From assembly GCF_002954725.1 (NCBI RefSeq), contig NZ_MSCQ01000001.1, forward strand, positions 1,301,641-1,365,640: a stretch of DNA of 64,000 bases, written 5' to 3'. Under the pieces are notes generated by a model, which had not been told where the DNA came from, did not search any database, and worked only from the letters and a program-made list of their open reading frames with translations. A program made the translations under genes and the position numbers. Source of the DNA: Photobacterium phosphoreum. GTDB taxonomy: Bacteria; Pseudomonadota; Gammaproteobacteria; Enterobacterales; Vibrionaceae. Positions 56,757 through 64,000 of the stretch are shown piece after piece. Numbering within the stretch: the stretch's first letter is position 1; each line of letters opens with the position of its first letter.

Positions 56757-56792
56757 AGCGCCTTTATTAAACCCAATAAAGGCGTTTTTTAT
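56757..56792 (+). terminator. Terminator of torD
   Basis: CGCCTTTATT-AAACCC-AATAAAGGCG then TTTTTT. Confidence 0.92.
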
Positions 56793-56980
56793 ACCCCAGA
56801 TATAAAAACTCCTAATTTTAGAACCAAGTAAAGTATTCCTTCAAAACATTTATATTTTAATCTACTTTTATATTGCATAACCACGCATTATCTTCCTTGT
56901 CCGCTTCAATTTGCCGCCCAAATAAAGTCATTATTTATCATAAGGTTAACGCCAACGATTTCACTATAACATGTTGAAAT

Positions 56981-56999
56981 AATAGCAATTATCATTATC
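56981..56999. promoter_or_regulatory. Fur-like site upstream of hya
   Basis: AATAGCAATTATCATTATC matches the Fur consensus at 14 of 19 by eye. Weaker than the hutA site. Confidence 0.4.
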
Positions 57000-57062
57000 G
57001 ATCGTTATTTTATGCATAAGCTCATTTTTGATTTTTTATATTGTCATACAAACTTTTAAAAT

Positions 57063-57076
57063 CTGATTCAGATCAA
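57063..57076. promoter_or_regulatory. FNR-like site upstream of hya
   Basis: CTGATTCAGATCAA matches TTGAT-N4-ATCAA at 9 of 10. A second, weaker one, TTGATTTAAGTCAT, is at 57086-57099. Confidence 0.65.
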
Positions 57077-57156
57077 CTAATCATATTGATTTAAGTCATA
57101 GAATTAACAACTAATACTATTAAAGTATATTTAATCATAGCTAACAAGGTTGATAG

Positions 57157-58293
57157 ATGGACTCGCATGCAGCCCTTTTTGAACTTGGCCAGAAACGTCT
57201 TGCCGAGCTTCGAAAAACGAAACCTCTTCGTGAGGGATCTTTTCAGAAAAAACTAGAACAAAATGGCTTTACCCGTCGTGACTTCATGATTTGGAGTGCA
57301 ACCATCACTTCATTGCTGGCACTACCCCTACCTTTTAGTACCATGGTTGCAGAAGCTGCAGAGCTCTCTGATCGTGTTCCACTTATATGGTTGAGCCTTG
57401 CCGAATGTACTGGTTGTTCTGAATCATTAGTACGTAGCACCACGCCTGATATTAGTACGTTACTGTTTGAACATGTATCACTTGAATACCAAGAAGTACT
57501 GATGGCAGCAGCGGGCGATCAAGCAGAAGAAAACCTAGATAACGCCATGAAAGCTTATAAAGGCAAATACCTGCTTGCCGCTGAAGGCGCAGTACCTACA
57601 GCAAACAACGGTACTTTCCTTACTCTAGGTAGCCAAGCTGAAACAGGTATCTCACTGATTAAACGCGTTGCCGCAGATGCAGCCGCAGTAATTTGTGTCG
57701 GTACATGTTCATCTTACGGTGGTATCCAAGCTGCTCGTCCTAACCCGACGGGTGCAAAAAGTGTCGGTGCTGTCATTGACCGTCCCGTGATTAACGTTGC
57801 AGGTTGTCCACCAAACCCAGCTAATATTACCGGTACATTAATGTACTACATCATGTTTGGTCGTTTACCTGCATTAGATATCTTTAACCGTCCTAAATGG
57901 GCTTATGGCGCTCGAGTTCATGATAACTGTGAACGTCGTGGTCACTTTGATGCGGGTGAATTTGTCACTGAATTTGGTGATGATAATGCCAAGCAAGGTT
58001 ATTGCTTATTCAAAATGGGTTGTAAAGGTCCTTACACCTATAACAACTGTCCGACTGAGCGTTTTAACTCACACACTAGCTGGCCAGTACTTGCAGGCCA
58101 TGGTTGCATCGGTTGTTCAGAACCTGATTTTTGGGATGACATGGCCGATTTCGAAAAACCATTGAGTCGTCAACCTGTGCATGGTTTAGATGCTACCGCC
58201 GATACTATTGGTGCGGTTATTTTAGGTGTCACTGCCGTTGGTATTGGTGCACACGCAGTCAGCAGTATTTTTGCTAAAAAAGTCGAGGAATAA
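57157..58293 (+). CDS. hyaA: [NiFe] hydrogenase small subunit
   Basis: 378 residues. Tat signal TRRDFMIWSA (RR at 40-41), C-terminal membrane anchor AVILGVTAVGIGAHAV. The proximal-cluster motif is ECTGCSES (84-87) and VGTCSSYGGIQAARPNP; the positions that are Cys in O2-tolerant Hyd-1 (CTCC; WGC) are Gly here. Medial and distal cluster cysteines and His are present. It passes electrons from the large subunit to HyaC. Confidence 0.95.
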   Translation: MDSHAALFELGQKRLAELRKTKPLREGSFQKKLEQNGFTRRDFMIWSATITSLLALPLPFSTMVAEAAELSDRVPLIWLSLAECTGCSESLVRSTTPDISTLLFEHVSLEYQEVLMAAAGDQAEENLDNAMKAYKGKYLLAAEGAVPTANNGTFLTLGSQAETGISLIKRVAADAAAVICVGTCSSYGGIQAARPNPTGAKSVGAVIDRPVINVAGCPPNPANITGTLMYYIMFGRLPALDIFNRPKWAYGARVHDNCERRGHFDAGEFVTEFGDDNAKQGYCLFKMGCKGPYTYNNCPTERFNSHTSWPVLAGHGCIGCSEPDFWDDMADFEKPLSRQPVHGLDATADTIGAVILGVTAVGIGAHAVSSIFAKKVEE

Positions 58294-58296
58294 TTC

Positions 58297-60000
58297 ATGA
58301 GCAAGCGCGTCGTTATCGATCCCATTACTCGTATCGAAGGCCACTTACGCATCGAAGTTGAACTTGATGCGAATAACGTGATTAACAAAGCATGGGCATC
58401 ATCTACCCTGTTTCGTGGTCTTGAAATTATCATGAAAGGCCGTACACCGTATGATGTTGGCCTATTAATGCAACGTATCTGTGGTGTATGTACATCATCA
58501 CACTACCTATGCGGTACGTTAGCTGTTGAAGATGCAATCAATGCCCAAGTGCCTATCAATGCAAAATACATTCGTAGCTTAATCTTAACTACCCTACAAA
58601 TGCATGACCATATTGTGCACTTCTACATTCTTCACGGTTTAGATTGGATAGATGTTGTTTCAGCATTAAGTGCCGATCCAGCAAAAGCAGCTGTTGAAGC
58701 GATGAAGTATTCAACCACACCTATGGCGGCTGGTGAAGGTGACTTACGCGCAGCACAAGAAAAAGTGCAAGGCTTAGTTAACACCGGTAAGTTAGGGCCA
58801 TTTGCTAATGCTTATTGGGGTAACAAAACCTACAAGTTCACACCAGAGCAAAACCTAATTGGTTTGAGCCACTACCTTAAAGCATTAGAAATTCAACGTA
58901 TTGCAGCAGAAGCAATGGCAGTTTGGGGCGGTAAAAACCCACACCCACAATCAATCGTTGTTGGTGGCGTAACCTGTGTACGTGACATGCTAGACCCTGC
59001 TCGTTTACAAGAGTTTAAGCAGAAATATGCCCATGTTGCAGATTTCGTTGAGCGTGTATATCAAGCTGATATTAAAATGGCTGCTGCCGCTTATGCGAAA
59101 GAACCAAGTGTACTTGGTGGCTGTAACGTTGATACCTTCATGTGTAGCGAATCTATTCTGCTTAACCCAGATGATCACCTTTTTGTTGGTGGTGTGATCC
59201 GCAATAAAGATTTATCAAAAGCAGAAAACATCGATCTAAACATGATTGAAGAAGATGTAACTCACTCATGGTATGACGCTAACAAACCTCAACACCCATA
59301 CGATGGTACCACCATCCCTGAGCATACGCCGTTTATTGAGCGCGATACCATTGTCGGTAAACGCCCTACAATCAACGAAGCGGGGAAATACTCTTGGGTT
59401 AAATCACCACGTTATAATGGTGAGCCTGTTGAAGTCGGTCCTTTAGCAACTATGGTTGTTAACTACGCCAAAGGTAACACTCGCGTTACGTCAGTAGTGA
59501 ACGAGTTCTTACAGCAAACGGGTCTACCAGCAGGTGCTTTATTTACCACCCTTGGTCGTACGGCTGCACGTATGTTGCATACTCTAACTATCTCTCGTCA
59601 TGGTTTAGAAACCTTTGAATCTATGGTGACTAACCTAAATTCAGATCAAACCACTTACATTGAACCGACCATTGATCCTAAAAAGGAATACAAAGGTGTC
59701 GGCATCATTGAAGCACCACGCGGCTTCTTGAGTCACTGGTTACGTATTAAAGACGCGAAAGTTGAAAACTATCAAGCCGTGGTTCCAACAACATGGAACG
59801 CAGGCCCTATTGATGGTAACGGTAAAGTAGGTCCATACGAAGCCTCTTTAGTGGGTTTACAACTTGAAGATCCGAAAAAACCATTAGAAGTATTACGTGT
59901 TATTCACTCATTTGACCCTTGCATGGCGTGTTCAGTACACGTAATGGATTACAAAGGTCAATCGCTTAGTGAATTCCGTATTCCAGCTCAGGCAATGTAA
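58297..60000 (+). CDS. hyaB: [NiFe] hydrogenase large subunit
   Basis: 567 residues. Ni ligands RICGVCTSSH (Cys62, Cys65) and C-terminal DPCMACSVH (Cys542, Cys545). The 19 residues after His548 are the tail removed by HyaD once Ni is in place. N-terminal ITRIEGHLRIEV is conserved. It oxidises H2 in the periplasm. Starts 3 bp after hyaA. Confidence 0.96.
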   Translation: MSKRVVIDPITRIEGHLRIEVELDANNVINKAWASSTLFRGLEIIMKGRTPYDVGLLMQRICGVCTSSHYLCGTLAVEDAINAQVPINAKYIRSLILTTLQMHDHIVHFYILHGLDWIDVVSALSADPAKAAVEAMKYSTTPMAAGEGDLRAAQEKVQGLVNTGKLGPFANAYWGNKTYKFTPEQNLIGLSHYLKALEIQRIAAEAMAVWGGKNPHPQSIVVGGVTCVRDMLDPARLQEFKQKYAHVADFVERVYQADIKMAAAAYAKEPSVLGGCNVDTFMCSESILLNPDDHLFVGGVIRNKDLSKAENIDLNMIEEDVTHSWYDANKPQHPYDGTTIPEHTPFIERDTIVGKRPTINEAGKYSWVKSPRYNGEPVEVGPLATMVVNYAKGNTRVTSVVNEFLQQTGLPAGALFTTLGRTAARMLHTLTISRHGLETFESMVTNLNSDQTTYIEPTIDPKKEYKGVGIIEAPRGFLSHWLRIKDAKVENYQAVVPTTWNAGPIDGNGKVGPYEASLVGLQLEDPKKPLEVLRVIHSFDPCMACSVHVMDYKGQSLSEFRIPAQAM

Positions 60001-60013
60001 CTAAGGATTTATC

Positions 60014-60760
60014 ATGTCAACAGATACCGTGTTGTATAAACGATCCTATGTATTTTCATTCATTATCCGTTTATGTCACTGGTTACGTGCCTTTGCAATC
60101 TTTGGTTTAGTCGTTACTGGCTTTTATATTGCTTGGCCGTTTTTGGTCGCACCAAACAGCACCAATGTACTTGAACAAGGCTGGATCCGTTTAGCGCATG
60201 AAGTGTTAGGCTTTATATTGATCGCCGTCACACTGATTCGTGCCTATCTGTTCTTCTTTAGTCGGAGTAACGTTGAACGTCGCTCGATTCAAGATATAGT
60301 GAGTCCGAAAAGCTGGATTCAGCAAATTAAAGCCTATTTTTGGATGGGTAAAGCCCCTCACCATGGCGCTTATGGTCCATTACAACTGATGGTTTATGCG
60401 GGTATTTCTATCGCTGCAATCTTCATGTGTGTGACTGGCTTGACGCTATATGCTAATGTATACCACTTAGGAATTGGTGGCATGATGTGGGAACCTGCTC
60501 AATGGGTCGCATATGCGATGGGCGGGTTAGATGAAGTGCGAAAATGGCACCATTATATTACTTGGGCATTCATTATTTTTGTATTGATCCACGTGTATAT
60601 GGTTATTTGGACAGGGATCCGCTTCCGTAACGGTTCTGCTGATGCCATAATGTCTGGCTACGATTACCACCCAGTAAACGTGAAAAAAGCAGATAATGGT
60701 AACCATCCAGTCCAGCATCATGCTCATCACGATAACCACTCAAAAAATAAAGGCCACTAG
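60014..60760 (+). CDS. hyaC: Hydrogenase cytochrome b subunit with His-rich tail
   Basis: 248 residues, four membrane helices. Haem-ligand His in CHWLRAFAIFGLVVTGF, HEVLGF and WHHYITWAFIIFVLIHVYMV. It links HyaAB to the quinone pool. The C-terminal tail HHAHHDNHSKNKGH is unusually His-rich. Confidence 0.92.
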   Translation: MSTDTVLYKRSYVFSFIIRLCHWLRAFAIFGLVVTGFYIAWPFLVAPNSTNVLEQGWIRLAHEVLGFILIAVTLIRAYLFFFSRSNVERRSIQDIVSPKSWIQQIKAYFWMGKAPHHGAYGPLQLMVYAGISIAAIFMCVTGLTLYANVYHLGIGGMMWEPAQWVAYAMGGLDEVRKWHHYITWAFIIFVLIHVYMVIWTGIRFRNGSADAIMSGYDYHPVNVKKADNGNHPVQHHAHHDNHSKNKGH

Positions 60761-60765
60761 CGCAA

Positions 60766-61311
60766 ATGAAGATATTGCTGCTTGGTATTGGCAATGTCTT
60801 GTACGCCGACGAAGGAGTCGGCGTACATTTCGTCAATTATCTCACAGAAAATTACCGCTTTACGCACCCCGACCATCAGATTGATCTTATTGATGGCGGT
60901 ACGTTGGCACATTGTCTTATTCCGACGTTAACGCAATATGATCATCTGATTGTAGTTGATACGGTTAACGCTGCCGATGTAGATGCTGGCGAAGTATATT
61001 TCTTTGACTTTGATAAAGCCCCTGCTGAAATTGATTGGCAAGGCAGTGCTCACGAAGTTGAAATGCTACAAACATTGATCATGATGGAATTGGTCGGCGA
61101 TCGCCCCAAAACGTATGTTTTAGGCGTAACACCAACCGTATTAGAACCTATGTATATGGGCCTAACATCTAAAATTAATGCGGCAATACCGGTTATGGAA
61201 TCGGCCCTTCTTAAACACCTTTCCGCACTTGATATAAAGTGCGAAAAAGTGAATAACATTGATATTAACAGCTTGATCCCAACGGCTTACAAACGAGGCA
61301 TTGAACAATGA
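60766..61311 (+). CDS. hyaD: Hydrogenase maturation endopeptidase HyaD
   Basis: 181 residues. GIGNVLYADEGVGVH, VVDTVNAADV and GSAHEVEML give the nickel-binding residues Glu16, Asp65 and His96, equivalent to Glu16, Asp62 and His93 of HybD. It cuts the large-subunit tail. Confidence 0.94.
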   Translation: MKILLLGIGNVLYADEGVGVHFVNYLTENYRFTHPDHQIDLIDGGTLAHCLIPTLTQYDHLIVVDTVNAADVDAGEVYFFDFDKAPAEIDWQGSAHEVEMLQTLIMMELVGDRPKTYVLGVTPTVLEPMYMGLTSKINAAIPVMESALLKHLSALDIKCEKVNNIDINSLIPTAYKRGIEQ

Positions 61312-63050
61312 AATTAATTCAATTTTCTTTTACCTGTTCACGCCCGGTGCCGTTTTATGCCCAACTATGTAACGATTATTTAGCTAATCAACAGGTAGAA
61401 ATCACCATTGGTTATGATAAAAATCGTTACCTTATTGAAGCTGTTGGCAATCAAGCACAACTTGAAGCATTAGCAGATCAAATAGCCAAAGATTTCTTAT
61501 TGTCTATTTGGTTGATTGACTCTTCAATTAAAGAAATTCGCCACCGTGAAGGTCGTGTCGTTCCTTTAGTTACCTCACCACATCATTTGCCATTTTGCAG
61601 TTATTGCGAACCTGCATTAGGTGATAATCAATCCGAATTATTTGGTGAAATCGCCATTGCTTGCTCGCATTGTCATGGTGAGACATCGGTTGAAGCATCC
61701 ATCGATCGTCAACAGATTCAGCAATGGGCTGAAACGGTAATGAACACAGGCCATGTGAGTTTTAGCTTACCACTTGCTAACAATCAACTGCATGAATTTC
61801 ATTTAAGCCGCGGACCTATTGAGGCAGCACAGCATCAGCGTCAGCAAGTCATTATTTGTAATCCTAATAATGTCCCGATGCATTTTATTGTGCCGTCACT
61901 GCATGTATTAGCGTTATCAAGCTTAGAAAAAGCACGCGTTACTGTACGTGCAAAGCGACATCATGCTCAGCTTGATCAACCGTTATATGATCTTTGCTTT
62001 AGCTACAATCGCGTATTAACAGTACTAACTGAAATGTTGCGTGTGCGCGGTATTGATTATTTACATATCGAAACCAATCACCAGCAGCCATTAATTGCAC
62101 GTATTAACAAAGGCTGGAGTCAGGTTTGTAGTGATCCTGTTATCCATCCATTAGTGCCATTTAAATCGGTTGAACCGTTACACGATCAAGCCTGTATCAA
62201 TGGTCTAAATGCCTATTGGAGCAAGCGTCGTATTCGGTTTGATTACCAACCTAATCACCCTAACGATGCCTCTGCGCAAACATTGCCTATTTGTGCTCTA
62301 CACGGCGGCATGTTGGAATCAGGTGTCGGTCGTCATAGTGCTGCGATTTACTTTGGCCGTTATGGCGCAGGTGAAATTGTCAGCCAAGATAAATTCACGC
62401 GTACTGATACGTTCTTAGTCATGCCTACCCTGCCACAATCTGGCTCAGAAATGATTGCAACGTTGGCTGCAGGTGAGCAAGCCGAAGTATTAGCGAAATT
62501 TAAATATCAAATTCCTGTGAGTTACAATGCGCTTAACAAGTTAATCTTGAATGAGTGTAATGATCAACTGTCAGGTCTATTTGCATTAGTGGCAACGGTA
62601 CTGGGTTTATCGAAATCAGGTCATGATAGTGTTCAGTATCTTAATGATGCACTGATTGCTAAATCATTGCACAATGCTGATAACCAAGGCCATCGTGTCG
62701 ATTTTTCATTAGATATGGTTGATGGTAAACGTACTATTGATTGGGCGAAAATGGTCGGCAGTTTAATGAGCTTCTGCCTAGTGGTTGATGAAGTCGATTA
62801 TGACAAAATAGCCTTTGGTGTGATGGACTCACTTGCTGATTATATTGCCAATTGGATCGAGCGTATGGACGAAACCTCTGGCATTAAAGCCGTTACCCTT
62901 GCAGGTAGTGACTTTGCTAATGAAGTGCTCGCTGATCGCGTTTGCTTACGCGTGGGTAAGAACTACCCTATCGTGGTTAACCGGAAACTAGAACTTGATG
63001 GCAGCAACCTAAGTGCAGGTGCATTGTTCTTGAAAATGCGCCGCCGTTAA
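61308..63050 (+). CDS. Degenerate HypF-like protein
   Basis: 580 residues; start overlaps the hyaD stop by four bases (ATGA). Order follows HypF: an acylphosphatase-like N-terminus (TCSRPVPFYAQL), one zinc-finger (FCSYC...ACSHC) where HypF has two, a weak middle, and a Kae1-like C-terminus: SGLFALVATVLGL, LAGSDFANEVLADRV, ELDGSNLSAGAL. HypF carbamoylates HypE for the CN ligands of the Ni-Fe site. Here the HHHAH metal motif is not seen and GGVFQN is altered, so it probably is not a normal carbamoyltransferase. hyaE and hyaF do not follow. Confidence 0.7.
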   Translation: MKLIQFSFTCSRPVPFYAQLCNDYLANQQVEITIGYDKNRYLIEAVGNQAQLEALADQIAKDFLLSIWLIDSSIKEIRHREGRVVPLVTSPHHLPFCSYCEPALGDNQSELFGEIAIACSHCHGETSVEASIDRQQIQQWAETVMNTGHVSFSLPLANNQLHEFHLSRGPIEAAQHQRQQVIICNPNNVPMHFIVPSLHVLALSSLEKARVTVRAKRHHAQLDQPLYDLCFSYNRVLTVLTEMLRVRGIDYLHIETNHQQPLIARINKGWSQVCSDPVIHPLVPFKSVEPLHDQACINGLNAYWSKRRIRFDYQPNHPNDASAQTLPICALHGGMLESGVGRHSAAIYFGRYGAGEIVSQDKFTRTDTFLVMPTLPQSGSEMIATLAAGEQAEVLAKFKYQIPVSYNALNKLILNECNDQLSGLFALVATVLGLSKSGHDSVQYLNDALIAKSLHNADNQGHRVDFSLDMVDGKRTIDWAKMVGSLMSFCLVVDEVDYDKIAFGVMDSLADYIANWIERMDETSGIKAVTLAGSDFANEVLADRVCLRVGKNYPIVVNRKLELDGSNLSAGALFLKMRRR

Positions 63051-63071
63051 GGTTTTATCTTATTGAATTAA

Positions 63072-63106
63072 ATAGCCCCATTGCTGTTAGTGATGGGGCT
63101 TTTTTG
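63072..63106. terminator. Terminator after hydrogenase operon
   Basis: AGCCCCAT (63074-63081) pairs with ATGGGGCT (63093-63100), then TTTTT, between convergent genes. Confidence 0.9.
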
Positions 63107-63112
63107 TGGGGT

Positions 63113-64000
63113 TTATTTTTTATCGAGTTTTTTTAGAGTAATTACTAATTGCTCTGCTACAGCATCAATAACTTTCATACATACAGAATTACCAAATTGC
63201 TTATATATTTGACCTTGTGATACAGCATCAACAATAAAGTTATGAGGAAAACCTTGTAAATTTGCACACTCTCTTGGTGTTAACTTTCTTGGATTTTTAT
63301 CAAGATGGCTTTGATCAATTAGTATTTCAGATCCATCTTTATAATAGCGTGCACTTATTGTATTTGTATATTCGCTTTCAGCATTGAATAACGAATAACC
63401 AAAACCATTCCCTTTTGTTTTATGCTCTTCTTTACGTTTTTTATGCCCAGTCCACAACTTATCAGAAATAGTAAAACGATCTTTATCGTGCTTGTCTTTA
63501 TCGACATATAATTCAATCTGAGGCTGTAGAATGTCACCTACACGAGTTGTGGTTTTTTCACCAATAGGCCAAGTAAAGATATCTTCAAGTTTTATATTTT
63601 CATCTAAACCAAATGCATCACGATCAAATCCAACAAAAAAGACTCGTTCCCTATTTTGTGGGATTCCAAAATCACCTGCACGTAAAACTTTTACATCAAC
63701 GCAGTAATTCAGCTTTTTAGATAATGCACTACGAGCATCTTCACTCATAGGTACATCAGTTGGAATCTCTTGCTCAAATTCACCACGCAAAATAGCCAAA
63801 ATAGTTTTTAACGTTTCACCTTTATTATGGCTTTGAATTTGCTTAACATTTTCAAGTAAAAATGCTTTTGGTCTTTTTTCTGCGAGAATACGCTGAATTT
63901 CAAAAAACATGGTTCCACGTGTATCACTAAAACCTTGTTTTAAACCTGCTTGTGAAAACGATTGGCAAGGAAATCCACCAAGCAAAACATCGTGATCTGG
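63113..64000 (-). CDS. C5 cytosine DNA methyltransferase, C-terminal part (cut by window edge)
   Basis: 295 residues, open to the right edge with PDHDVLLGGFPCQSFS in frame before the first possible start, so the true start is outside. Motif IV PCQ, motif VI ENV, motif VIII QNRERVFFVGF, motif IX LTPRECANLQGFP, motif X QFGNSVCMKVI. It methylates cytosine C5 at an unknown target. No restriction partner is in the window; it may lie to the right. Confidence 0.93.
   Translation of the reverse strand, partial: PDHDVLLGGFPCQSFSQAGLKQGFSDTRGTMFFEIQRILAEKRPKAFLLENVKQIQSHNKGETLKTILAILRGEFEQEIPTDVPMSEDARSALSKKLNYCVDVKVLRAGDFGIPQNRERVFFVGFDRDAFGLDENIKLEDIFTWPIGEKTTTRVGDILQPQIELYVDKDKHDKDRFTISDKLWTGHKKRKEEHKTKGNGFGYSLFNAESEYTNTISARYYKDGSEILIDQSHLDKNPRKLTPRECANLQGFPHNFIVDAVSQGQIYKQFGNSVCMKVIDAVAEQLVITLKKLDKK

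Larger units (their letters stand above)
56726..57156. other. Intergenic region before the hydrogenase operon
   Basis: 430 bp. It holds the torD terminator, a Fur-like site and two FNR-like sites. No gene seen. Confidence 0.6.

Overview
The window looks like a Vibrionaceae chromosome, most likely Photobacterium or a close relative. The evidence is low GC, a fadL-volA pair, a PanP-type aspartate decarboxylase, DUF2913 and DUF2860 proteins, torR/torCAD, and an E. coli-like order bcr-rsuA...radD...rplY broken up by inserted genes. I see no rRNA, tRNA, CRISPR array or prophage. Species is not resolved.

Layout. 1-16 kb: a cut BCCT transporter, a class II amidotransferase-like protein whose catalytic Cys2 is Ser, a nimR-nimT type regulator/exporter pair, a NemR-like redox repressor with two identical operators controlling a curA-gst operon, several MFS exporters, a free-standing M23 peptidase-like protein, a PcfJ-like protein, and bcr-rsuA. 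16-30 kb: GNAT, lemA-DUF3137, a His-rich NlpC/P60 protein, a HAD phosphatase, radD, a lone lepB, a REP-associated (RAYT) transposase with short repeats, glutathionylspermidine synthetase/amidase, a Fur-boxed haem receptor and rplY. 30-42 kb: polB with a nucleotidyltransferase-like partner, yciU, emrD, ribA, an S33 peptidase, then a fluoride (crcB-type) riboswitch ahead of a NifU-like gene and a GGGtGRT gene, followed by Mn-dependent pyrophosphatase ppaC. 42-51 kb: fadL-volA, patatin, a 29-residue YnhF-like membrane peptide, DUF2860 and panP. 51-57 kb: torR divergent from torC-torA, then torD. 57-63 kb: a membrane-bound uptake [NiFe] hydrogenase operon hyaABCD plus a degenerate HypF-like protein, preceded by FNR-like and Fur-like sites. 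63-64 kb: an incomplete C5 DNA methyltransferase running off the right edge.

How they work together. The right third is an anaerobic respiration block: hydrogen oxidation (Hya) feeds quinones and TMAO (Tor) accepts electrons. The left third is mostly detoxification and efflux: five MFS exporters, an electrophile-responsive NemR-like circuit and GST. The most novel element is the fluoride riboswitch in front of two conserved but functionally undefined genes with codon use typical of high expression, next to a gene for an enzyme class that fluoride inhibits.
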